A DNA stretch of 20,469 bases from Kipferlia bialata (taxonomy: Eukaryota > Fornicata): NCBI GenBank assembly GCA_003568945.1, contig BDIP01000237.1:3633-24101 (forward strand), in the 5' to 3' direction. How positions within the stretch are numbered: the first letter of the stretch is position 1; every line of letters starts with the position of its first letter. Under the pieces are notes generated by a model. The model ran no database searches and had not been told where the DNA came from. It was given only the letters and a program-made list of their open reading frames with translations. Shown piece by piece: positions 1 through 8,691 of the stretch. The position numbers were made by a program, and so were the translations under genes.

Positions 1-10
1 TATCACCCAC

Positions 11-1361
11 CCTGCCCTTCTTGTCCCCCGATATGAGCCACATCTCGTTGGGTGTGAAGGAGAGGGTGGTCAATTCACTCTGGTGGGTGGTGATCCTGGG
101 AGTGAGGGGGAGACACAGAGACAGAGAATGATGGTGTGAGAGAGGGGGACGCTTTGTTATAGTACCTCAGTATCTCCTCGTCCACCACCATGATCTCGCC
201 CTGCTCTCTCTCTCTGCTAGGCCTAGCATGCCACAGCTTGACAGTGGTATCGGCAGAGCCAGTGACTGGGGGTGAGGGGGGGGGGGGTACACATACTCTA
301 TTAGTAGAATACATATATATCCCTATATATATCTATGCACTTTGAGACACTATATACTATATACTACATATATACACACTCTACCTATGTACTTTGAGCT
401 CGGACTGAATGACAGGGCAGTCAGATGAAGACTCATTCACTATATACTATATACAATATACACTAAACACTATATACAGGACACCCTATCCCCATACCTA
501 TGTACTTTGAGCTGGGACTGAATGACAGGGCAGTCACAGCTGTCAGATGGCCATGTAACCTCGGGTCAGACGTACATATATAGAGAGAGTATACATAGAG
601 AGAGACTAAGGAGTAGAGCTCCCCACCTGACACTCTCTCTGTATGTGTACTGCCTGCCCTCTCTGCTCCTCCCAGGGAGTATGCTGAATATCCTGACACT
701 ACCGCCCTGCAGACCTACAGCCAGGGACTGCTCATCCTCAGAGAACACCTGGGATAAGAAACGCATAGCAGGGGAGGAGGGTTAGAAGACACTACTATAC
801 ACTGTACTATATATACACTCACCAGACTGGATACAGGTGTCAGGGCCTCAATTGAGAGCAAGGGGTCACAGTTGCCGACAGAGAACACATGCACACATCC
901 GTCTAGACTGCCTGGGGGGTAAGGAATGAGAAGGTGAGTGAGGGATGACACGTGAGTCGGCAAATAGCATAGTAAAAGGTGCTCATATTAGAACCAATGC
1001 ATGAGGAAATGATAGGGAGAGTGATAACCCATCCCGAGCTCTCTTGAAGCGCCCGTTGCACTACAACCACCTATCAACTGGAGCACACATAAGTAGCTTT
1101 CCAATATATGACTCCTCCTTACCTGTGGCGAACATCTGCCCCCCTGGGGTCATGCACACTGCCGTCACATCATCTCTGTGTGCAACAAACTCCTCTGGGG
1201 GTCAGACAGCAGCAGGGACAGGGAGAGTGTAGAACAGAAGACATGGGATATTTCACAAATTGAGGAGTGCAAACCACACAACAACAACCCACAGCATCTC
1301 CATTAGGTACCATAATGGGAAACTAGCTGTACGTACGTAGGACGAAGCCCTTATGAGCCAT
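11..1361 (-). CDS. Katanin p80 (KATNB1)-like WD40 protein, 5' part, runs off the left edge
   Basis: Seven coding exons on the minus strand join in phase: 1361-1337, 1194-1123, 911-823, 748-627, 559-498, 265-166 and 95-11. They give 185 residues, beginning MAHKGFVLQEFVAHRDDVTA. The start of human katanin p80 reads KLQEIVAHASNVSSL, then ATGG, VNLW and VAGSQSGSIRVW. The window protein has FVAHRDDVTAV, FATGSLDGCVHVFSV, LAVGLQGGSVRIFS, GHLTAVTALSFSP, VTGSADTTVKLW and a further blade ending LISGDKKGR. At least four WD40 blades are therefore visible. In the family this propeller joins a C-terminal domain that binds the severing ATPase p60 and guides microtubule cutting; that part lies outside the window. 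All introns are GT-AG. The last visible exon ends at a GTGGGT donor (positions 10-5). WD40 propellers look alike, so another WD40 protein remains possible; the ordered N-terminal match favours katanin p80. Confidence 0.68.
382..427. repeat. Partial duplicate of a katanin-like exon inside its downstream intron
   Basis: Positions 382-427 repeat 495-549, which is the 3' part of the 498-559 exon plus its splice donor. There is one substitution (c for g at 401), and nine bases present in the second copy (near 535-543) are missing. The copy lies in the 232-base intron between the exons at 498-559 and 166-265. On the minus strand it keeps a donor-like GTAGAG at the matching place. It may be a decoy splice site, a dead exon fragment or a local assembly duplication. 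Confidence 0.85.
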
Positions 1362-1503
1362 GTCTGGCAGGTGGAGAGAGAGGCAGAAGCTCAACCTCAA
1401 AGGGTGTAGGCTGAAAGAAGTTTTTGTACAATAAATACTGGGAAAAGGGTCTTGTCAGGGTCCTCGACCACTGAAGACCAACAGTGTCACTGTTTTCTTC
1501 AAG
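1362..1503. promoter_or_regulatory. Divergent gap between the katanin-like and endonuclease genes
   Basis: These 142 bases separate two start codons that point away from each other, so both promoters and 5' leaders must lie here. I see no TATA-like box or shared motif. A CTTTCAG on the minus strand near 1410 could be the acceptor of a 5' leader intron of the katanin-like gene. Confidence 0.4.
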
Positions 1504-3038
1504 ATGCGGATTGTATTTGTCTGCGCCCTTCTGGCTTGTGCCCTCTGTCTCTACGATGGTCTCTCCGGAGCTGAGGTATAGCTATTGTTTGTGTATTGGC
1601 ATATATGAGGTCTGGATTTAGGTGGCTGGATTCCAGACACAGATATATGTCATCTATTCTCTCCTTGCTACTTCCACGACCTCCCACCCTAGCTTCGTGC
1701 CGCTCTGAGAGAGGACACCTATGTGGGCAAGCACCACACTCTCGGATACTCCACAGCCCGCAAGAAGATGTGAGTCTCAATTCGTCTCTCATCCGTTGGT
1801 TTACGTATCTTGATAATTCACTCTGATGTGTTGATTTACCATATCTGCTCTCACCTCCAGGTACGGATACATCGACAACATCGACGGATACGTGTACGGA
1901 ATCTACACCGGTGAGTTACTGAATCCTGACATGTACTCAACTTGTCAAGACTATATGAGAACCTGCACCCCTTGTTGTTTTTCCTTACCCTGTTGGTAAC
2001 TCCAATTCACCCTCAGACCTTGCCCTCAAGTACAAGCACGGCTCCTCCGACACCTCCCAGAACAAGGACCTCAACTGTGAGCACATCGTGCCCCAGTCCT
2101 TCTTCAACAAGCAGTACGTGACTCTCACTCAGTTTATACACCTATCAACCCATGTCATATACCACTCTAACCCCAGGGACCCCATGAGGTCCGATGTCCA
2201 CCACCTGCGCCCTGCATACGATGTGGCCAACTCTGCCAGGTATACTATTGTACTATTTATGTAGAGAGTGTACCAATAACTCCCTCGCTCTATATTTTCC
2301 CCCTTACCCCTAGGAACCACTACACCTTCGAGGAGGTTGATGACGCCCTTGCCTACAAGTGGTTCAACCAGAAGACTGTCGCCACAAAGACACCCTCCGA
2401 CCCAGAGAACTGGTCCAGGGTGCGTCACAGTATTTTTTATGTTACTATATGTACAATCTCACTCTCTCTCACTCTCTCTCCACACCCTTGTACTCACCCC
2501 CAGCTCATGGAGGACGAGTCTGCATGGGGTGAGCACGCCTGGGAGCCCAGAGACGAGAACCAGGGCACAGTCGCCAGGGCCATCCTGTACGTTAATAACT
2601 GATCTTTAGTGTATGTCCTATGTTTCAAGTCAAATCAAAAGTGTAGATAGAAGTATCCTGCTCTAACTCCCAGCTACTTCTACACCATGTACGACCAGTA
2701 CATCTGCCTCGACAACAAGCCTTGCATCGAGGAGATGTGGAAGATTGGCGACGTCAACATGCTCATCCAGGTACGACTCTCTCTCCCTCTCTCTCTCTCT
2801 TCCTCTACACCCTTTTTAACCCCAGTGGAGTGCCGACCACCCCCCCAGTGACTGGGACAGGACCAGAAACGAGGGGGCTGAGAAGTACCAGGGTAACAGG
2901 TGGGGCCGTCCCTTTCATCATGATACATGAACACGTCCATCGTGGTCTGTATATTAATGCACGTTCGCTTCTCATCTTAGGAACCCCTTCGTTGACAGCC
3001 CCGAGCTCGTGGAGCGTGCCTTCGAGGACATGATCTAA
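1504..3038 (+). CDS. Secreted endonuclease I (EndA/NucM/Vvn family), 10 exons
   Basis: Exons 1504-1575, 1693-1769, 1861-1910, 2017-2113, 2177-2239, 2314-2419, 2504-2586, 2674-2770, 2826-2899 and 2981-3038 join in phase to 258 residues. Residues 1-23 form a signal peptide (MRIVFVCALLACALCLYDG). The core has NCEHIVPQSFFNKQ (residues 86-99), then DPMRSDVHHLRPAY and NSARNHYTF (117-125). This is the beta-beta-alpha metal nuclease signature: E88-H89 correspond to the Glu-His pair of Vibrio Vvn, and an Asn of NSARN to its metal-binding Asn. The C-terminus has YQGNRNPFVDSPELVE, also typical. Family enzymes cut DNA and RNA without sequence preference, usually in the periplasm or outside the cell, so this one probably digests nucleic acid in food vacuoles or the medium. 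The family is best known from bacteria. Nine GT-AG introns show that it is an established nuclear gene here. Confidence 0.94.
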
Positions 3039-3337
3039 TCATTGGATTAGTGGCCTGTTAGTCATTGGATTAGTGTTATTGAATTGTATTAGTGTGGCAG
3101 CCTGCCTATATATTAACTCAGTTTTCCCCTCATTAGTCGCTGTGACAGAGTCGCAGTTAGTAGAATAGATAATTGCATTGGTTGTGTCAACAGTATGCTA
3201 TCCACACCAATTCTTCCCATTCTGTTGGCTGAGAGATGGGGAGAAGATACCCTCTGCCGAGTGAACACCTCAATAGCCACACACTACAGTGCACAAGGTA
3301 GCGGTACTAAGAACACTCTTCCTCAGTAAGTAGAAAG

Positions 3338-3655
3338 ATGGAGCCTCTCAAGGTATACGATGTGCTAGTATACGTGACATCCTCTCTCAATATCAGTTCT
3401 AACCACTCAGACAGACCCACAAGCCATCGGCCAGGAGTGCCCCAGCTCATCAGTCGAGGATAGTGTGGCCAGGTATGGGTGTACAGTGTTACGGGTATCA
3501 CTATCATTGTCAATCACCCTTTCAACGATAACATATCCTTTCTGACCCCCAGCCCCTCTAGTGCCGCACTCATGTCCGTTGCCTCCCCATCTGGCCCTGA
3601 GGAGACCAGGGAGAAGGAGATGATGTTCCTCATGGGGGGAGTGTCCGGTCAGTGA
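3338..3655 (+). CDS. Small protein of unknown function, 3 exons, 59 residues
   Basis: Exons 3338-3352, 3411-3472 and 3553-3655 join in phase. The protein starts MEPLKTDPQAIGQE and ends EKEMMFLMGGVSGQ. The donors (GTATAC, GTATGG) are used elsewhere in the window. The acceptors CTAACCACTCAG and CTGACCCCCAG fit the local 3' splice motif closely, which is the main reason to believe the gene. The middle is serine-rich and the end has an acidic-basic stretch followed by a short hydrophobic run. I do not recognise a family. The start is uncertain: a strong GTAAGT donor at 3326, just upstream, could belong to an earlier exon, and a 45-codon ORF opens at 3193 (MLSTPILPILLAERW) but joins the later exons in a different frame. 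The rest of 3039-3337 is taken as the 3' end of the endonuclease transcript plus a promoter. Confidence 0.5.
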
Positions 3656-3950
3656 AGGGGAGATACAAGACCCAGAGCCAAATAGATCTGCAACAGAGTT
3701 CGTACTGCCTTGAATACAATCATGAGGAGACAAAGCTCAGTGGTCCCATGCAACACAACAAAACACCGTGTATCATACACATTTAACTAAGCCAGCAGGC
3801 GTCTCCCGCTGGACATTGGGTACCCCACACAAAACACAGACATACAAGACATACAACCAATAGGGGTCACCACGAGAGGGTCCTGTTAATCCCCTCTCCT
3901 CTCAAGTGCCACGGCTAGTGCTATCCGCAGCATATACACCTGCACTCCGT
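3656..3950. other. Convergent spacer, no gene seen
   Basis: This is 295 bases between the stop codons of two converging genes. No open frame has splice signals or protein-like content, so it is probably two facing 3' untranslated regions. No clear polyadenylation signal stands out. Confidence 0.6.
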
Positions 3951-6108
3951 CTAGAACTTGACAGCGCTCCTGGCAGACACAGGTCTGTGGCAGTTATCGC
4001 ACCTACCCACATGGGCCCTGGGGTGAGGGAGGGGCTGACAAAGATGAAGAGGGAGACTGGAATTATACACCCACCTAGCCTCATCCCTGAGCTCCTGACC
4101 CAGCACGAGGGTGTCCTCGGCCTCATCGACCTGGGGGGTGAGGGGTGAGGGATGTGGTTGAAGAGAATACTATTATTTCAATATATGAGTACTCCACCCC
4201 GTACCTCCATCTCCTTGGTCCTCCTCTGTGCCTGGAGATCTCTCTGCTCGTCCAGGTCCTGCCTGTACTTAGCATACCCCTCCTTCCTGGTGCGCTCCAG
4301 CCTCAGCTCCTCCTCCTTCACCTAGGGGTCAGAGGAGAGGCATATAGACAAATACATATTGAAATATGTGAATATATGAGCACATACCTCAGCTGACTCT
4401 CTCTCAATGAGCTCCTGGCCGTACTTGAGGTCTGCCTGTCTCTCCCTCTCCCGCCTCTCACGCAGCTCAACGGCCTGGGCCTGAAAGTGAGCGCTGACAC
4501 ATACATGTATATATATATATATAGTTATATGAGTATGAGTGTACCTGAGACTCGATGGCAGCCTGGTGTGCCAGTCTCTTGCTCTTCAGCAGACCCTCTC
4601 CACTCTCGTTGGCGGTGATTGGGACCTGTCAAGTCAGATGGAGTATCCTAAGGGATATATATATATATAGGGAGAGCACACCAAAGCAGGTATACCCTCT
4701 ACATCGGTGATGGGGACCTGTGAGGTGAGGGAGAGCGGAAGGAGAGATCACTGACTGAATCCCTACTATCTATGCAGCCTATACTACATGCTATACCTGG
4801 TCTGGGTCGAACCCGTGGCTGACAGGCAGTCTATCGTATCCCCTGCTGATCTGGTCCTGGGGGTAAGGGATGCTTACAAATACAGGCAGTCACAAGTATA
4901 AATCACAGTGATACACCCACCCTGAGGATCTCCTTCTGTGCCGCTGTCCTTGCTCTCCTCTCAGTCTCCTCGGCATCGGTCCTCTCCTTGGCTAGCCTAG
5001 GGGGTAAGGGGGGGGGGGGATACTCACAGTACATATGCATCATACTCTACCAGAGACTGTGTACATATGGTACCTGAGGTCCTCCTCGATGTGCAGCCTG
5101 GCCTGCTCCCTCTCGTACTGTCTCTCTAGTCTGGCCCTCTCGGTTTGCTCGGCAATCTGCACTGATGATTAGAGATTAGAGAGATTAGAGTGATTAGAGA
5201 GAGAGAGAGAGAGAGAGTGTGTGTGTGTGTGTGAGACTCTATATGTATTAGTATGTGTGTGTGTATACATCCCCCCCTACCCTTGAGCGCCTCGTGGTCT
5301 ATCCCGCCCTTGCCCCTGCCCTCTGGGGTCTGGGGCCTCTGGTGGAAGACATTGCCCATCTCCAGCAGGTTGGCGTCCTGAACCCCCCTGGCCTTGGCCC
5401 TGTCTCTCTCCTCGGCATTCTTCGTGAAGATGGCGAGGTTCTCAGCGGATATCTCAAGGTCCCTGGGGGTTAGGGGAGTGGTGGGAGAGGGTGGGTCCCA
5501 AGGCCTGTATGTATATATATATATATATATAATACTATCACTAACCTTGCCCTTCTCTTGTCCACCTTCTCCTGCTCTGTCCTGTAGTGCAGCTCGTCCT
5601 CGGCCTGAGGGGTGAGGGGGAGTGGTATATGGGGAGTGAGACAGCTGACAGAAAGAATAGGAGAAACCAAGCCACTAGCTCATATGTCTACAAGTACACC
5701 CCTACACTCATACCTTGACCCTGGCTGCAAATGCGGCCTCCTCCTTCGCCTCTCTCTCCCTGACCTGCCTCTGGTGGGCCTTGGTCTGGGGGGTGAGGCA
5801 CTTGTGTGCATACTCTATGTATATGTGGAGGTCTATATGTATATATACATACCTTTCTGAGTGCCGCGCACATTGGGCAGAGGATGGTGCCTGACCCTGT
5901 GCATATGCCCCCACAGTCGGTGCACTCACCCAGCCTCACACCCTCCTTGGCCTTCTGGGACTGGACAAGCCTCTCCTGAGGGTTATATACACTCTCATAC
6001 GTATACATAACACATGAGCAGTCACATAAATCGGTAACACTGTAGCACCCACCTCCTCCCTCTTGACTGCCAGCTGCTGCTCCCTCTTGAGGGTGGTCTT
6101 GTAGATGT
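3951..6108 (-). CDS. Coiled-coil protein with Cys-pair motifs, 13 exons, 5' end unresolved
   Basis: Exons 6108-6053, 5975-5853, 5785-5714, 5604-5546, 5462-5281, 5161-5074, 4996-4921, 4856-4797, 4625-4545, 4480-4388, 4321-4205, 4130-4075 and 4017-3951 all join in phase to about 376 residues, ending HRPVSARSAVKF. Most of it is Glu/Arg/Lys/Gln-rich helix with long coiled coils, for example QIAEQTERARLERQYEREQ and LRERRERERQADLKYGQEL. Two cysteine clusters look metal-binding: CTDCGGIC then CPMC (about residues 37-55) and CDNC near the C-terminus. The composition resembles axonemal or basal-body coiled-coil proteins (trichohyalin/plectin-homology, RIB43A-like), but I see no diagnostic motif and do not assign a family. 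The first in-phase exon needs one base from upstream. An ATG at 6191 lies 25 G/C bases away in another frame, so the N-terminus is open. Confidence 0.8.
4703..4726 (-). repeat. Duplicated 3' splice site and exon start, possible 15-base micro-exon
   Basis: On the minus strand, 4717-4703 encodes VPITD behind a good acceptor (CTCACCTCACAG) and before a GTAGAG donor. The next exon of the coiled-coil gene begins VPITA behind CTTGACAG at 4625. The two stretches (plus strand 4706-4729 and 4614-4637) match at 20 of 24 bases. Including the 15-base piece keeps the reading frame, so it may be an optional micro-exon or an old duplication of the splice site. Confidence 0.6.
5195..5233. repeat. (GA)n-(GT)n microsatellite in an intron
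   Basis: This compound dinucleotide repeat starts as GA units and switches to GT units. It lies wholly inside the intron between the 5281-5462 and 5074-5161 exons of the coiled-coil gene. It is likely variable in length and has no evident function. Confidence 0.9.
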
Positions 6109-6142
6109 CTGGAGGGTAAGTAATAAACAATGATAAGACAAA

Positions 6143-6167
6143 GGGGGGGGGGGGGGGGGGGGGGGGG
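6143..6167. repeat. G25 homopolymer at the NIF3-like / coiled-coil gene junction
   Basis: Twenty-five consecutive G lie between the 3' end of the NIF3-like gene (stop 6181-6183) and the first clear exon of the coiled-coil gene (6108). Minus-strand reading from the ATG at 6191 gives MISDSLIQ, then a proline run. In the given length the frame does not continue into the coiled-coil exon; a run length differing by one base would let it do so without a splice. Homopolymer length is a common sequencing error. Confidence 0.9.
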
Positions 6168-6180
6168 TTGGATGAGGGAG

Positions 6181-6623
6181 TCAGATATCATACCGTATCC
6201 TATCCCCTGGACACATCATCTCGACCCGGACCTCCTCGACGGTCTCCACCACACCCTCCTGTCCTATGAAGGGGTCGGCGCCCTCAAGTGCCCTGAACTG
6301 ACCAGTCCCAACTACTAGGGATCAGCATCAGCATCATATATACATGTAGGTATGTAAAGAGATTGAGCCACACCTTCAAAACAGCAGCGGTCGTACTGTC
6401 CTGTCTGCCTCTGCCCTGGCTCTGAGTCAGCCTCTGGCCGCCTGACGGTCCCCCCCCCTGCAGCAAAGGCCGCATTCTTCACTGTCAGTCAGATTCAGAA
6501 CGGTTGGACACATCTGTATGTTACAATAGTAACGACAGATCCATGGGAGAATGGCGAACCTATCTCCTTGTATGCTGTAGGGACATAGAAAGTAAGCATG
6601 TAGTGATCGCCCTCAAGAGTCAT
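6181..6623 (-). CDS. Stand-alone NIF3 C-terminal / YqfO-like domain protein, 101 residues
   Basis: Exons 6623-6560, 6481-6374 and 6314-6181 join in phase. The protein opens MTLEGDHYMLTFYVPTAY (residues 1-18), continues KEIVKNAAFAAGGGTV, then GQYDRCCFE (49-57) and VGTGQFRALEGADPFIGQ (59-76), and closes VVETVEEVRVEMMCPGD. This matches the roughly 103-residue bacterial 'NGG1p-interacting factor NIF3' proteins, which read FYVP..H.E.VK.ALF.AGAG.IGNYD.C.F, then G.GQFRPLEGANP.IG and EEVRVE. The same fold occurs as an insert in larger NIF3/YqfO proteins and resembles PII/CutA trimers. The cellular role is not established. An insertion of about 14 residues (35-48) sits between the AGGG and GQYD motifs. 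The start is the first ATG after an in-frame stop. The 3' end overlaps an ATG at 6191 in another frame. Splice acceptors CTGATCCCTAG and CTGACTGACAG fit the window pattern. Confidence 0.88.
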
Positions 6624-6812
6624 AGTGCGGTCAAGAGGCGGTATAGAGGAGAGGTATTGCCAATGTCACGGATTGTGTGAACTCTACCTCCTTTTGAGCG
6701 AATTTTTTGAGTGAGTTCTGACTCAGAATCTGAGGTACTGGATCAGGCCTTCCTTACCCAAGATCTATATCTACCCTGGCAGTATTGATCTCTGATCTCT
6801 TCCGGGACACTG
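6624..6812. promoter_or_regulatory. Divergent gap between the NIF3-like gene and the 592-codon ORF
   Basis: These 189 bases lie between start codons pointing apart and probably hold two promoters. The part nearest the plus-strand gene is richer in A/T and has a short T-rich tract near 6701. No motif is shared with the other divergent gaps that I could see. Confidence 0.35.
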
Positions 6813-8591
6813 ATGCCCCCCCGCATCCTGTTTGAGAACAGTGCCCCCCCCACCTCTGTTCTGCTGCCGTCCCAGAGTGTGGGTGTCCCGTCCTCTCCCC
6901 TCCACCCCCCTCACCGAGACCACACCCCGACCCCCTCCCAGAACCGGTCTGACACGGTTGAGGCACAGGGGGGTATGCAGTATCAGGAGTGGCAGCGACC
7001 ATCGCGGCAGCCAGAGAGTGTACGACTACAGGGGACTACTATGGCAGGAAACCGGTTTCTCCAGGGTCACTATGAGTCTTGTGTGTCCCATTTAGCCAGT
7101 ATTCTGTCTCCCTGTTCGGCGCAGACCCCTAGATACGATGCTGTGTCACAGAACATCGTGTCACGGCTGCTGGGATCTCCCAAGTTGGACAGCGACAACT
7201 TCTCTTCCACCATTAGGGAGACGCTGCAGATCCCAGGTCAGCATCGCCCCCCTGCTGCACATTACAAGTATGATATGTATGGGTCTAGGGGGGGCACTGT
7301 CCCTGCTGACACCCACCGTCCGTCAGTCCCAGCTTCTGCACCAGCTGTGGCACCGTATGCAGCCATGTCCCATATGTCCCATATGTCCCAGATGCCGCAG
7401 ATGCCCCCACCAAGTTCCCGATGTGACACCCCCACGAGACAGGCGGACCCTGCCTATGCATTGACATATGCATTGACATATGATATGACATATGATATGA
7501 CATTGGGCACATCGAGATGGGATGGAAGACAGGCCTCTGTGCCGGGGTCCGTGGCCGCTGTGTCCCAGGTGCAGCCCATCCCTTATACTACTCAGGGCAG
7601 CCATGGCCCACTGCCTGCACTGGGTGGGGAGACTGGTCTGCCCCCGGCTGCCTTTCGAACGCTGGAGAGAGCCTCTGTCAGGCATCGGGAGCTGGCCAAG
7701 GCGCTCTTGGCCCACAGAAGCTCGTCCCTCACCCCGAGGGGCCATGTACATGGACTGGGAGAGGGGGTGTCCACTGCACAGGATGTGCCCCCCCACCTGA
7801 GTCAGCCCGGGGGGGAGGGGACCCGGTACGTACCCAGCGTGACTGATACTCTGTCGCAGGGGGTGACGGGCACCGACCCTACCGAGTCCAGTCCCCATGC
7901 CTCTGCCTCTGCCTCTGGTCTCAGTGACAGGGGGGTGGGCATGCAGTCTCTGACTGAGGCAGCACCCGGCCTTCCCCCAGCCATGCCACGTGGCCATCGG
8001 GGTGTGCCGGTGTCCGTGCGTCAGAGTGCATCCCACCCGACAAGGGGGCCATCACCTGGGGGGTCACGCCCGTCTGCGTCTGGGCCTGTGCCTGGTCTCC
8101 ACACCCTGCTGGCCATGCCCATGAATGATGAAAACAGAGGCAGGGGCATGGGGGGTATCCACACCGCTCCCAGCAGTGCTCTATCAAGACCCCCCCTGGG
8201 TATAGATACTGGCACTGTCCACACATCCTCCCAGGATGGGGAAGAGCACCCCCGTAATGCACAGGGACAGCGGACGGTCCACGCATTCAAGGACACTCGC
8301 CCTGCCCCTCTATCGGCCACATATGGGGGTCCCTACACGGAGAGAGAGAGGGAAGGGTGGTCTGGTGGTGCCACATATAGTGACACAAGCCGGGGGGCAG
8401 AGATGGGGCTCAGCCTGCAGGGGCCCAACAGCCCTGCCCGTGTACCCAAGTCCCTTATGTACACCGCCCCCCCCTCCCACTCTCACCAGGATGGCACCTT
8501 CGATAGGGGCATGTCGCTTGGCCTCACTGGGCATAGAGAGTCTGCGCGGCTGGTGAAGAGTCTTGACCTCTCTCACTTTGTGGTGGGCTAG
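6813..8591 (+). CDS. Large low-complexity, probably disordered protein of unknown function, intronless
   Basis: A single 592-codon ORF runs from the ATG at 6813 to a stop at 8589-8591 with no intron, in a region where most genes are heavily split. The protein is rich in Pro, Ser, Gly, His, Gln and Thr. Residues 80-141 (from MAGNRFLQGHYESCVSHLAS) and about 285-310 (FRTLERASVRHRELAKALLA) look helical; the rest looks disordered. Short internal repeats are MSHMSHMSQMPQM (185-197) and ALTYALTYDMTYDMT (216-230). The last residues, RLVKSLDLSHFVVG, look less random and might be a short binding motif. No known domain is visible. It could be a regulatory or scaffold protein, but that is a guess. The antisense strand also has open frames here, but base composition explains those. 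The tail-to-tail gap to clathrin is 100 bases. Confidence 0.72.
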   Translation: MPPRILFENSAPPTSVLLPSQSVGVPSSPLHPPHRDHTPTPSQNRSDTVEAQGGMQYQEWQRPSRQPESVRLQGTTMAGNRFLQGHYESCVSHLASILSPCSAQTPRYDAVSQNIVSRLLGSPKLDSDNFSSTIRETLQIPGQHRPPAAHYKYDMYGSRGGTVPADTHRPSVPASAPAVAPYAAMSHMSHMSQMPQMPPPSSRCDTPTRQADPAYALTYALTYDMTYDMTLGTSRWDGRQASVPGSVAAVSQVQPIPYTTQGSHGPLPALGGETGLPPAAFRTLERASVRHRELAKALLAHRSSSLTPRGHVHGLGEGVSTAQDVPPHLSQPGGEGTRYVPSVTDTLSQGVTGTDPTESSPHASASASGLSDRGVGMQSLTEAAPGLPPAMPRGHRGVPVSVRQSASHPTRGPSPGGSRPSASGPVPGLHTLLAMPMNDENRGRGMGGIHTAPSSALSRPPLGIDTGTVHTSSQDGEEHPRNAQGQRTVHAFKDTRPAPLSATYGGPYTEREREGWSGGATYSDTSRGAEMGLSLQGPNSPARVPKSLMYTAPPSHSHQDGTFDRGMSLGLTGHRESARLVKSLDLSHFVVG

Positions 8592-8691
8592 AGATCCAAT
8601 AGATATTAGAGAGCTGTTTGGTATTAAAGAGGAGTATGTACACAAGACAATGACGGTGAAACTAACTATTCTATTCTAAACACGTTCATCT

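Noticed and set aside
6108-6181. Splicing the NIF3-like exon directly to the first coiled-coil exon as one gene
   Set aside because: The GTATGA donor leaves phase 2 and the acceptor needs phase 1. The NIF3-like protein already ends at its family's normal length.
5688-6191. Continuous minus-strand frame with a proline run, read as one protein
   Set aside because: It crosses introns with good GT-AG sites and leaves the correct frame of the coiled-coil exons. Only its first codons might be real.
7323-8036. 237-codon minus-strand ORF inside the 592-codon gene
   Set aside because: His/Gly/Arg/Cys-rich shadow of a longer plus-strand frame, with no domain and no splice sites.
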